This document shows, piece by piece, positions 7,579-14,945 of a stretch of 37,622 nucleotides of DNA. The notes beneath the pieces are model-generated. The model had not been told where the DNA came from, made no database searches, and saw only the letters and a program-made list of their open reading frames with translations. The stretch lies in contig DCZO01000004.1 of the NCBI GenBank assembly GCA_002331335.1, forward strand, positions 174,272-211,893, given 5' to 3'. The translations under genes were made by a program, and so were the position numbers. The stretch comes from Nitrospira sp. UBA2082. Its GTDB lineage: Bacteria; Nitrospirota; Nitrospiria; Nitrospirales; Nitrospiraceae. Each line of letters opens with the position of its first letter. Within the stretch, counting starts at the first letter, position 1.

Positions 7579-8953
7579 ACGGGGAGCTGGCTTTCAGGCC
7601 CCGGTCCCGCCCTCCCTCGAGGCGGTACTCGCGCGGCTCGAATCGTTGTCGTTGAGACCGGAATTCGCTGTGCAGCGGGAGGTGGCGCTGGCGCGTGCAC
7701 TGAGACCCTATCTGCAAAGCGGCGCCGGGGGGATCGTTGCGCCTCTTGTCCAAGAAACCGAACTCGCCGAACTCACCCTGCTCTGCGATTTCTATCCGGA
7801 AGACGGGCAGCTGACGTTGATCGAACAGTTACGCGACATCATCACGGAGCATATCCCCAACGAGGAACGGGTATGGCTCGATCCGCTGAAACATTCCTAT
7901 ATGGATCTGCTGGAGCCAACCCTGTCGACGAAACTGAGCGACGCCCTCTCGTTACGGTCGCTGGGTGATGGAGCCATGTTCGTTCTGCCCGGTGGCGAGG
8001 TCGCCAAAACCGTGGCGCCGGGGCAGGTGCTGATGACTCGGGTCATCGCTGTCCCGGGCGGGCAGGAAGCCGGCCGGGCCGTATGGGCCGGTTGTGGCAT
8101 CGTGCTCTCCTCCGCCGATGCCGGGGCGGTGCTCGAGATAACCGCAGAATGGCGCCGTGAGATGGAGATGAATTCCGGATCCTTCGCACTGGGGGAATGG
8201 CAGGAGTTTGCCAAGCGGTATGGATATATGCTCCTCTGGGCGTTTGCGCAGCTGCGCGTGGATGCCTTGGTGGATGCCGTGGCGCATATCCGTTTCCGTA
8301 CTCCTGACGGACAACCCTATCTCTATGCCGTGGCTCTGTACGACCATCATGAGTATCGGTTGTTTGCGGATCGGTTGTCGGAGATGGAGGAATTGCGATC
8401 GGGACAACCGGCCGGTTCAGCGGCGAGCCGGGGGCCGGCCGATGGTGTTCCCCCGACTTTGACCTGGGTCCAGCGTGAGGCCGCCGGACCGGCCGAGACG
8501 ACCGTGGCGCGGCTGACGCTGACCTCCTCCCAGCTGATTGTGGAATGCGACGGGCCGGAGCGGCTCGACCGGATCAAGCACCGGCTGGCGGCTTCGTTGG
8601 GATTTTCGCTACATTTCCGCGGCGAGACGTTGGCCCCGCCGGCTCGGCAATTGTCGGTGGGAGAATTGATGTCGGACGAGTCGCTGGCCCTGGTTGTCAC
8701 ACCAGACGAAGACCGTGCCCTCCTCAACCAATTTCTGGAGAAGGCCTATCTCGAATGGTCGGATCAGCCCCATCGCTCGCTCGGCGGGCAGACGCCGCGT
8801 CATGCCGCCGCGACTGCGGAGATGCGCGGCGCGGTCGGCGTTTTGATTGACGAAATGGCCCGGTGCGATCCGGGCCTTTTACGGACGGGCCGGGCCGCGT
8901 TCAATTATAACCGACTTCGCGCGCATGTGGGGCTGGATGAAGTGCCGGGATAA
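7562..8953 (+). CDS. protein of unknown function, 463 residues
   Basis: I do not recognise this family. The protein is soluble-looking, acidic and without signal or membrane segments. Two parts stand out. Residues about 20-250 look like one globular domain with many helices. The last 75 residues read H-R-S-L-G-G-Q-T-P-R-H-A, then a helix and F-N-Y-N-R-L-R-A-H-V-G-L. That 'LGGxTPRxA ... LR..LGL' tail resembles one I know from SEC-C and MbcA/ParS-type antitoxin proteins, but this is from memory and not searched. The start is supported by GGAAGAAATCC just before the ATG. It overlaps the DUF2934 gene by 17 bp. The stop is followed by the inverted-end element before pfp. Confidence 0.8.
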   Translation: MKLASERGAGFQAPVPPSLEAVLARLESLSLRPEFAVQREVALARALRPYLQSGAGGIVAPLVQETELAELTLLCDFYPEDGQLTLIEQLRDIITEHIPNEERVWLDPLKHSYMDLLEPTLSTKLSDALSLRSLGDGAMFVLPGGEVAKTVAPGQVLMTRVIAVPGGQEAGRAVWAGCGIVLSSADAGAVLEITAEWRREMEMNSGSFALGEWQEFAKRYGYMLLWAFAQLRVDALVDAVAHIRFRTPDGQPYLYAVALYDHHEYRLFADRLSEMEELRSGQPAGSAASRGPADGVPPTLTWVQREAAGPAETTVARLTLTSSQLIVECDGPERLDRIKHRLAASLGFSLHFRGETLAPPARQLSVGELMSDESLALVVTPDEDRALLNQFLEKAYLEWSDQPHRSLGGQTPRHAAATAEMRGAVGVLIDEMARCDPGLLRTGRAAFNYNRLRAHVGLDEVPG

Positions 8954-9269
8954 GCTGACGCACACCGCTTGCCTCTCGACGAAATCGCGTATACAACCAT
9001 GCACAGACTATGAAGGGATTGGAAAGCTGCTGGGCGGGCATCATGCCCGCATTATCCATGAGCGCTTCTGCTGCAATCGCCGATACGCCGCTCCGACAAG
9101 CCTGGCCGTGGTGTTCGCACGGCCAGGCGGGCAGGCTCGCCCCTCACGACCTCGACGTACTGTTTCAAGTACGCCTCGGTCTCTCAGGGCTCCGCGTGCC
9201 CGTCTTGCCTGGCGTCTTGGCGGTTTCGTCACGAACCGTCATGAATCATGCGGGCAGGGGGACGAGAGG
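8954..9269. other. 316-bp gap before the phosphofructokinase gene
   Basis: No coding frame here is supported. The open frame through it, in phase with pfp, has no family-like sequence. Most of the gap is the inverted-end element described at 9045-9255. The last 14 bases (GGGGGACGAGAGG) hold the probable ribosome site for pfp. Confidence 0.6.
9045..9255. repeat. structured ~210-bp element with inverted ends (MITE- or ncRNA-like)
   Basis: The left end GCCCGCATTATCCATG (9045-9060) and the right end CATGAATCATGCGGGC (9240-9255) are inverted copies matching at 14 of 16 positions. Inside are a perfect 10-bp hairpin (CCTGGCCGTG 9101-9110 with CACGGCCAGG 9118-9127), a 6-bp hairpin (CGTACT 9156-9161 with AGTACG 9168-9173) and complementary CGGGCA/TGCCCG further out. 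The left end is also the right arm of a local 7-bp hairpin at 9034-9050. It has no coding content. Similar elements may be dispersed in related genomes, but that needs a search. Confidence 0.6.
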
Positions 9270-10535
9270 ATGACATCCGAGCGGACAATCATCGGGATTC
9301 TGGTCGGCGGCGGGCCGGCGCCCGGTATCAACAGCGTCATCGGCGCCGCGACGATCCGCAGTATTCTCGGCGGCTGCGATGTCCTGGGGATTCTCGACGG
9401 GTTCAAATGGCTCATGGAGGGGAGCAGCGGAAACGTGCGGCCGCTCTCGATTGATGATGTGAGCCGGCTCCACTTTCGCGGCGGTTCCTATCTCGGCACG
9501 TCGCGGGCCAATCCGACCAAGAAGGTCGAGCATCTGGACCACGTCCTCTCCACGCTGATCAACCTCGGCGTGACGCGTCTCATCACGATCGGTGGAGACG
9601 ATACCGCCTTTTCCGCGCTCAAACTAGAGGAGCGGGCGGCGGGGCGTATCCAGGTCGTCCATGTGCCGAAGACGATCGACAACGACCTCGACTTACCCAA
9701 CGGGATTTCCACCTTCGGGTTTCAGACCGCGCGGCATGTCGGCGTGGAGATTGTCAAGAATCTCATGGTCGATGCCCTGACCACCTCACGCTGGTATTTC
9801 GCCGTGACGATGGGGCGCAAGGCCGGCCACCTGGCGCTCGGAATCGGGAAAGCCGCCGGCGCCACGTTGACGGTTATCCCGGAAGAATTCACGGAGCGGC
9901 CCGTGAGGCTGAAGCGGTTGGTGGACCTGCTGGTCGGCGCCGTGATCAAGCGGTTCAGCCACGGCCGAACCGACGGCGTGGTGGTGCTGGCGGAAGGGTT
10001 GATCGAAATCCTGGACCAGCAAGATCTGGGAGGGCTGGAGCAAGTCGCACGTGACGAACACGGCCATCTGCGCTTGTCGGAGGTGGATGTAGGGGCGTTG
10101 CTCAGGCGGGAAGTGACGAAGGAGCTCAGCGCCCTGGGGCATCCCGTTTCGATCATCGCCAAAGACGTCGGCTACGAATTGCGCTGCGCAGACCCGATAC
10201 CGTTCGATCTCGACTACACCCGAGATCTTGGGTATTGTGCCGCCCAGTTCCTCCTCGATGGGGGGACGGCGGCGATGGTGTCGATCCAGAACGGGCGGTT
10301 CACGCCGATTCCGTTCAAGCAGATGGTGGACCCCACCACCGGGCGCACCAAGGTCCGCATGGTGGACGTCGGTTCCCAGTCGTATGACATCGCCCGGCAA
10401 TTCATGATTCGACTTACCCACGAAGACCTTGACGATCCGGTTCTGCTGGGCCGTTGTGCTGCGGTCGCCGGTCTGTCGCCGGAATCGTTCCGCGAGCGAT
10501 TCGCCGGTGTGGTCGGCTCGGCGACGAATCAATAG
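9270..10535 (+). CDS. pfp: phosphofructokinase, probably PPi-dependent
   Basis: This 421-residue enzyme phosphorylates fructose 6-phosphate. Start ATG 9270 follows GACGAGAGG; the open frame upstream (from 8847) is in the repeat element. The nucleotide-site sequence is G-G-D-D-T (residues 108-112) and the catalytic loop is P-K-T-I-D-N-D (133-139). ATP-dependent enzymes have G-G-D-G-S and P-G-T-I-D-N-D, and an Asp after GGD and a Lys in the loop are the residues that mark pyrophosphate-using enzymes. M-G-R-K-A-G-H-L-A binds substrate. PPi use makes the reaction reversible and spares ATP, which fits a stress cluster. A UspA gene starts 17 bp downstream. Confidence 0.9.
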   Translation: MTSERTIIGILVGGGPAPGINSVIGAATIRSILGGCDVLGILDGFKWLMEGSSGNVRPLSIDDVSRLHFRGGSYLGTSRANPTKKVEHLDHVLSTLINLGVTRLITIGGDDTAFSALKLEERAAGRIQVVHVPKTIDNDLDLPNGISTFGFQTARHVGVEIVKNLMVDALTTSRWYFAVTMGRKAGHLALGIGKAAGATLTVIPEEFTERPVRLKRLVDLLVGAVIKRFSHGRTDGVVVLAEGLIEILDQQDLGGLEQVARDEHGHLRLSEVDVGALLRREVTKELSALGHPVSIIAKDVGYELRCADPIPFDLDYTRDLGYCAAQFLLDGGTAAMVSIQNGRFTPIPFKQMVDPTTGRTKVRMVDVGSQSYDIARQFMIRLTHEDLDDPVLLGRCAAVAGLSPESFRERFAGVVGSATNQ

Positions 10536-10552
10536 ACGAAAGGACGCAAACC

Positions 10553-11410
10553 ATGAAGGTGTTGGCAGCCACAGATGGATCGAAGTACGGCCGGTGGGCG
10601 GTAGAATGGCCGGCGCTGATGCCGTTTACCGTCAGGCCTGTGGTCCGAGCGCTGCACGTCGTGGACATCGCCGGTTTGCGCGCGCCCTTCCTGATTCAGC
10701 CCATGATTGTGGGTACTGAAAAGTATCTCCAAGCCGAGATCAAACGGATGGAGGCACACGCGAAAACGACCAAGAAAGAAGCCGAAAACGCGCTGCGTGA
10801 ATCCGGCTTGAGCGGGACGGTCGTGGTGGATCGGGGCGGGGTGGCGGCGACGCTCATGAAACACGCCAAACGCGGCGTCGATCTCCTGTCGATCGGGTCG
10901 CGTGGGTTGGACGCGCTGGATCGCTTCATGCTTGGGAGTGTGTCCAACCACGCGATTCATCATGCGCCCTGTTCCATCTTGGTGGTGAGAGAGGCGCCCC
11001 GGCCTGTGCGCCGAATTTTGTTGGCGATCGACGGCTCCGCGGCATCGGACAAGGCGGTTCGGTTTCTGCTCCGAAATATCAATCCGGCTCCCGATGGTCC
11101 CGATCGCGATCCGGTGATGGTCACCGTGGCACATGTGATGCCGTACTTCAAATATCCGGAGTTGCGGGAATCAGGGAAAGTGCTGGTCAAGCGCTACGTG
11201 GACAAAGTGGCGAAGGCCGGGTTTCAGGTGCAAGAGGCCATGAGGTTGGGAAAGCCGGCCGATGAGATTCTGACGGAGGCCAAACAGGAGAAGGTCGATC
11301 TGATCGTTACCGGCGCCAAAGGCTTGGGGGCGATCGGTCGCGCGTTGCTCGGCAGCGTTTCCACTCGCGTGGTCCACCATGCGACGTGCTCCGTCCTCGT
11401 CATTCGATAA
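10553..11410 (+). CDS. two-domain universal stress protein (UspA family)
   Basis: This encodes 285 residues, starting M-K-V-L-A-A-T-D-G-S after AAAGGACGCAAACC. The longer frame from 10454 overlaps pfp and is not used. Domain one has G-S-R-G-L-D-A-L-D-R-F-M-L-G-S-V. Domain two begins R-R-I-L-L-A-I-D-G-S and has G-A-K-G-L-G-A-I-G-R-A-L-L-G-S-V. Both carry the Gx2Gx9GS ATP-binding pattern. It is the last gene of the plus-strand stress cluster. No T-run terminator follows; a 249-bp gap leads to the MarR gene. Confidence 0.93.
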   Translation: MKVLAATDGSKYGRWAVEWPALMPFTVRPVVRALHVVDIAGLRAPFLIQPMIVGTEKYLQAEIKRMEAHAKTTKKEAENALRESGLSGTVVVDRGGVAATLMKHAKRGVDLLSIGSRGLDALDRFMLGSVSNHAIHHAPCSILVVREAPRPVRRILLAIDGSAASDKAVRFLLRNINPAPDGPDRDPVMVTVAHVMPYFKYPELRESGKVLVKRYVDKVAKAGFQVQEAMRLGKPADEILTEAKQEKVDLIVTGAKGLGAIGRALLGSVSTRVVHHATCSVLVIR

Positions 11411-11582
11411 GAGACCAGGATCTCCGTGAGAGGGCGTGCCGTGCCCTGCTTCCAGCCAGGACGGGTACGGCTGGGTCCACCAAATCGATTCCAATCTGCC
11501 ATAACTGACACCAACGAAATACGACGGCGGGTTCAATGCCGAAGGCGGCCCTCCTCTCCATCGCAAACAAAAAGGGGGAGGC

Positions 11583-11611
11583 TTGACGAGTGAAAAGAGG
11601 AAGCATACACT
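11583..11611 (+). promoter_or_regulatory. candidate sigma-70 promoter of the MarR gene
   Basis: TTGACG (11583-11588) and TACACT (11606-11611) are 17 bases apart, five and four matches to the consensus. Transcription would start near 11618, about 42 bases before the ATG. Confidence 0.5.
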
Positions 11612-11631
11612 GCACCAGTTTTTCGTTCGTT

Positions 11632-11649
11632 AACATGTTCAATATATTG
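11632..11649 (+). promoter_or_regulatory. two adjoining palindromes, candidate MarR operator
   Basis: AACATGTT (11632-11639) and CAATATATTG (11640-11649) are perfect palindromes placed side by side, between the predicted transcription start and the ATG of the MarR-type gene. MarR proteins commonly bind A/T-rich palindromes at their own promoters, so autoregulation is a reasonable inference. Confidence 0.4.
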
Positions 11650-11659
11650 TGAGGATGCC

Positions 11660-12292
11660 ATGGCTTCTGCCGAAAAGATCGAGCAAGAACCCCTTCCTGA
11701 CCGGTTGGTCACGGGGCTTTCAAAAATCGGGCTGGCGATGAAGAGCCGTACGTGGCGGCGACAGGGGCGGAAAGGAGTTGGTCCCTTGCAGGTCCAGGTG
11801 TTGCGCTATCTCAAGACCTGTCACAATCAGGCGGCCACCGTCTCGACGATTGCGCGAGAATTGACGGTTAAGCTGCCCACGGCGTCCGAGGTCATTCGGA
11901 CCCTGGCGGAGAAACGGCTTGTGCGTCGCCGTCAAGAGCAACCGGATCAGCGCATCGTGATGGTGCACCTGACCGCCCTGGGTGCCAAAGCGGCCCGAGT
12001 GGAGGATGGCTGGCCGGAGTTATTGGCCGCAGCCACACAACAGCTGTCGGTTGAAGAACAGGTCAGTCTGCTGACCGCCTTGGCGAAACTTATCCGCGTG
12101 TTGCAACAGAAGGGGGAGATTCCTATCGCCCGGATGTGCGTCTCGTGCCAGCATTTCGCTCCGAACGCGCACAAAGGTGGAGATCACCCGCACCATTGCC
12201 GGTATTTCGACGTACCCTTCGGCGATCAGGCCATCCGTCTCGATTGCCCGGAATATGTCGAAGTGCTCAAGACCAAGGCGAAGAGTGCCTGA
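11660..12292 (+). CDS. MarR-type regulator with C-terminal Cys/His cluster
   Basis: This encodes 210 residues. Residues about 40-115 form a winged helix-turn-helix of MarR type, with the recognition helix near K-L-P-T-A-S-E-V-I-R-T-L and a wing at R-R-R-Q-E-Q-P-D-Q-R. The C-terminal part (160-196) has four cysteines, C160, C163, C180 and C196, plus several histidines (H-P-H-H-C). This could bind a metal or an iron-sulphur cluster, so the protein may sense metal or redox state. I recall the same tail in many MarR homologues annotated only as regulators. The ATG at 11660 follows GTGAGGATGCC. Its targets are unknown; the UspA cluster upstream and its own promoter are candidates. Confidence 0.88.
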   Translation: MASAEKIEQEPLPDRLVTGLSKIGLAMKSRTWRRQGRKGVGPLQVQVLRYLKTCHNQAATVSTIARELTVKLPTASEVIRTLAEKRLVRRRQEQPDQRIVMVHLTALGAKAARVEDGWPELLAAATQQLSVEEQVSLLTALAKLIRVLQQKGEIPIARMCVSCQHFAPNAHKGGDHPHHCRYFDVPFGDQAIRLDCPEYVEVLKTKAKSA

Positions 12293-12317
12293 GAGGTCCG
12301 GTCGGTTGGGGTCTATC

Positions 12318-12335
12318 GCTGGTGAATTAACCAGC
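12318..12335. terminator. weak hairpin between convergent genes
   Basis: GCTGGT and ACCAGC form a perfect 6-bp stem with a 6-base loop in the 94-bp gap between the MarR gene and the lipoprotein gene. No T-run follows on either strand, so at best it is a weak, non-canonical terminator. Confidence 0.25.
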
Positions 12336-12386
12336 CGGGCGTCGTTTGTGGGGGCCTGGATGGGCAGGAGAAGCGCGACGCTGTTG

Positions 12387-12929
12387 CTAACGTGAGGGCC
12401 CTTCCCCCTGCCCCACATACAGAATTCGATCGGCCTCGATCCAACCGAACAAGTCATCCAAAGCCAGCTGGAGTGCCGTTTCGATCGGATCGCGATCCGA
12501 AGCGGCCACCCATCGAACCCTTGATCCCGCCACGGTCTGTTCGCTGACATAGGTTTTGACCGGCTGATCCGCCTCGCTCATCTCCCCCTGCAACCGCATG
12601 TGGTAATGATACCGGCCTTGCCGGGAGGCCAAGGCCAGCTTCGCGGTGATACGAAGCCTCAAATCGGTGGAGCCGGCGGAGACCGAGCTGAACGTTCCCC
12701 GCTGCTGCGCATATCGTACAATCGCCTGACTGAGGTTGTGGGTCGGCCATTCGAGCAGGACAATTCCCGGCCGATGGTCCGCACCCTCCAAGGCAAGAGC
12801 GCTGACTGTCAGCTGAAGGGACCGGGGGATGGTGGCTGGCGCCGGGCTCGCGGGAAGGGGATTCACCTCGATTCGGTGTACACACCCCGCGGATAGGATC
12901 ACGATGAGCACGAGAAGTCGAACAGACAT
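12387..12929 (-). CDS. putative outer-membrane lipoprotein
   Basis: This encodes 180 residues from the ATG at 12929. A GTG at 12950 in frame would add seven residues and I judged it less likely. The N-terminus has a basic residue, a hydrophobic core (L-L-V-L-I-V-I-L) and the lipobox L-S-A-G-C, so it is probably lipidated and sorted outward (V-H-R follows the Cys). The rest is beta-rich, with no motif I recognise. The pattern of 'L-x-V-x-A-L-A-L-E-G' followed by 'L-R-L-R-I-T-A-K' recalls small lipoproteins such as YajG, but I do not claim a match. It converges on the MarR gene and diverges from the rubrerythrin gene. Confidence 0.8.
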   Translation of the reverse strand: MSVRLLVLIVILSAGCVHRIEVNPLPASPAPATIPRSLQLTVSALALEGADHRPGIVLLEWPTHNLSQAIVRYAQQRGTFSSVSAGSTDLRLRITAKLALASRQGRYHYHMRLQGEMSEADQPVKTYVSEQTVAGSRVRWVAASDRDPIETALQLALDDLFGWIEADRILYVGQGEGPSR

Positions 12930-13013
12930 GGGGGCTTTGAAAAGAGTCACACAAACAACAGGTTTGTCGGTCTAATCGCGGCTCAGTCTAGCACAGGTGC
13001 TCGAGAAAAACCC

Positions 13014-13043
13014 TTGAACCGGTCGGGATAGCTGCGTTATCTT
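13014..13043 (+). promoter_or_regulatory. candidate promoter of the rubrerythrin operon
   Basis: TTGAAC (13014-13019) and TATCTT (13038-13043), 18 bases apart, each match four of six consensus bases. Transcription would begin about 65 bases before the rubrerythrin ATG. Confidence 0.4.
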
Positions 13044-13114
13044 AGCGGCGTCTGGGTGTGCGTGAGGACCTTCTCCTGCAGGCCGACATCGTTCGAACAA
13101 CGAGGAGGATGAAC

Positions 13115-13543
13115 ATGGGAAAGAATTTAAAGGGAACCAAGAGCCACGACAACTTGAAACATGCCTTCGCGGGCGAATCGCAGGCGAACCGCCGGTACCT
13201 CTACTTCGCGCGGCGCGCCGATATCGAAGGTTATCCCGACGTGGGCGGATTGTTCCGCGATACGTCCGAAGCCGAAACCGGCCATGCCTTCGGCCACTTG
13301 GATTTCTTGAAAGAAGTCGGTGATCCAGCCACCGGAAGTCCGATCGGCAACACCGATGCGAATTTGAAGGCCGCCATCGAGGGTGAGACCTACGAGTACA
13401 CCCAGATGTATCCAGGCATGGCCAAGACCGCCCGCGAGGAAGGGTTCCCTGAACTGGCCGAATGGTTTGAAACGCTGGCGAAGGCCGAGCGGTCCCATGC
13501 CAATCGGTTCCAGAAGGGGCTCGATGGTCTGAAGCAGAGTTAA
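13115..13543 (+). CDS. rubrerythrin-family diiron protein without rubredoxin domain
   Basis: This encodes 142 residues. Start ATG 13115 is chosen over the ATG at 13109 because GAGGAGG lies directly against the latter and six bases before the former. The ferritin-like diiron ligands are visible: Glu21 (G-E-S-Q-A-N), Glu52/54 with His57 (S-E-A-E-T-G-H), Glu91/94 (G-E-T-Y-E), and Glu125/His128 (A-E-R-S-H). The C-terminal rubredoxin domain of classical rubrerythrin is absent. It should reduce hydrogen peroxide using electrons from elsewhere. The next two genes, an Fe-S protein and DUF3501, are a recurring partnership with such proteins, and the Fe-S protein may be the electron donor. Confidence 0.93.
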   Translation: MGKNLKGTKSHDNLKHAFAGESQANRRYLYFARRADIEGYPDVGGLFRDTSEAETGHAFGHLDFLKEVGDPATGSPIGNTDANLKAAIEGETYEYTQMYPGMAKTAREEGFPELAEWFETLAKAERSHANRFQKGLDGLKQS

Positions 13544-13555
13544 CAGCCTGTCGTA

Positions 13556-13624
13556 TTCAGCCGTCAGCTGTCAGCATGAAGAAGTCCTTCTTCACGGCTG
13601 ATAGCTGATTGCTGGCGGCTGCGT
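13556..13624 (+). repeat. inverted 7-base repeat hairpin C
   Basis: The left arm is three units of (T/G)TCAGC(C/T/A) (13556-13576). The right arm is four units starting GCTG (13597-13624). In the centre TGAAGAA (13577-13583) pairs exactly with TTCTTCA (13588-13594) around a GTCC loop, so the whole 69 bases fold into one long imperfect hairpin. It lies between the rubrerythrin and Fe-S genes and could adjust their relative expression. No T-run follows. Confidence 0.75.
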
Positions 13625-13642
13625 GCTCCTGTCAGCCCGCCC

Positions 13643-14926
13643 ATGAAGCCTCTCAGTCTCATCAATCCGATCGATCCGGCCCAACTGGACAAAGATACAT
13701 TGCGGATCTACGAGATCTGCGACGGGTGCCGCCGCTGTTTCAATCTGTGCCCGTCCTTCAATACCTTGCTCGATCGAATCGACGTCTACGAGGGCGACGT
13801 CGCCAAGCTGTCGCCCGCCGACCATCATCGCGTCGTCGATGAGTGTTACTACTGCAAGCTCTGTTTCAATCACTGCCCCTACACCCCGCCCCATCAGTAC
13901 GCGATCGATTTTCCCCATTTGATGGTCGCATGGAAAAAGCGTCTGGCGGCGGAACGCGGGGTCCATTGGCGCGATCGACTGCTCGTCATGACAGATATGA
14001 TCGGGAAACTCGGCAGTGCCGCGGCGTCGATGACGAACGGGTTGTTGAAGAACAGCCTGATCCGCCGGCTTGTCGAACTGGTCGTGGGCGTGCATCGAGA
14101 CCGCAAGGTGCTGCATTTTTCCGGCGAAACGTTCACCCGCTGGTTCTCCCGGCATGCGCCGGTCAAACGTACCGAGCCGCCAGTCCGGAAAGTCGCGCTC
14201 TTTGCCAGTTGCCTGGTGAACTATCAGACGACGGATATCGGGAAGGCAACGGTCCAGGTGCTGGAGAAAAACGGCATCGACGTGGTGGTACCGGAGCAAC
14301 GTTGCTGCGGCATGCCCCAGTTCGAAATCGGCGGCACGCAGGCTATTCAAGAGGCAGCGAAGGCCAATGTTGCGTCGCTGCATCCGTGGGTTGCACAAGG
14401 TTATGACGTCGTCGTGCCCACGGCGAGTTGCAGTTTAATGCTCAAGCGCGAATATCCGGAACTCCTGCCAGACGAGCAAACCAAGCAGGTTGCGGATCGC
14501 ACGTTCGATGTCTGCGAATATCTGATGGCGATGAAGAAGGCGGGGCAGCTGGCGACGGATTTCACGGTGTCTCCCGGACGTGTGGCCTATCAGATTCCCT
14601 GTCACCTGCGGGATCAGAACATCGGCTTCAAATCGAAGGAATTGATGGAATGCGCCGGGGCGCAGGTGAACGTGATCGAGCAATGTTCCGGCCATGATGG
14701 ATCGTGGTCGGCCAAGACGGAATTCTTCACGCTGTCGATGAAAATTGCGGCCAAGGCCGTCCGCGCGATCGAACAGGCACCGGCCGATCTCGTGGCATCG
14801 GACTGCCCCTTGGCCGGGTTGCAATTGGATCAGGCCGGAGCGTCGGCTCATGTGGGAGGCAAGGCGGCACGCCACCCGATTCAGATTGTCCGCGATGCCT
14901 ATGGATTGCCCTCTTCCGGCTCGTAG
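13643..14926 (+). CDS. GlpC/HdrB-like Fe-S protein of the rubrerythrin cassette
   Basis: This encodes 427 residues. Two 4Fe-4S motifs occur near the N-terminus: C26-x2-C29-x2-C32-x3-C36 and C68-x2-C71-x2-C74-x3-C78, in C-D-G-C-R-R-C and C-Y-Y-C-K-L-C. A CCG domain follows with F-A-S-C and R-C-C-G-M-P-Q-F. The second CCG-type half has I-P-C-H-L-R-D-Q but C-S-G-H-D-G where C-C-G-x-x-G is usual, so its cluster may be altered. The layout matches anaerobic glycerol-3-phosphate dehydrogenase subunit C and heterodisulfide reductase HdrB-type proteins. The genomic setting argues for electron supply to rubrerythrin rather than glycerol metabolism. The start at 13643 has no strong ribosome site. Confidence 0.9.
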   Translation: MKPLSLINPIDPAQLDKDTLRIYEICDGCRRCFNLCPSFNTLLDRIDVYEGDVAKLSPADHHRVVDECYYCKLCFNHCPYTPPHQYAIDFPHLMVAWKKRLAAERGVHWRDRLLVMTDMIGKLGSAAASMTNGLLKNSLIRRLVELVVGVHRDRKVLHFSGETFTRWFSRHAPVKRTEPPVRKVALFASCLVNYQTTDIGKATVQVLEKNGIDVVVPEQRCCGMPQFEIGGTQAIQEAAKANVASLHPWVAQGYDVVVPTASCSLMLKREYPELLPDEQTKQVADRTFDVCEYLMAMKKAGQLATDFTVSPGRVAYQIPCHLRDQNIGFKSKELMECAGAQVNVIEQCSGHDGSWSAKTEFFTLSMKIAAKAVRAIEQAPADLVASDCPLAGLQLDQAGASAHVGGKAARHPIQIVRDAYGLPSSGS

Positions 14927-14945
14927 TGCGTGACACGCGGGAAAC

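Noticed and set aside
8847..9269. N-terminal extension of the phosphofructokinase by 141 residues
   Set aside because: It covers the inverted-end element and has no family sequence; the ATG at 9270 has a ribosome site.
13556..13624. CRISPR-like array in the repeat-rich gaps
   Set aside because: Units are 7 bases without spacers, and no cas genes are present.
13643..14926. Fe-S protein as true glycerol-3-phosphate dehydrogenase subunit C
   Set aside because: No glpA or glpB lies nearby and the setting is rubrerythrin and DUF3501.
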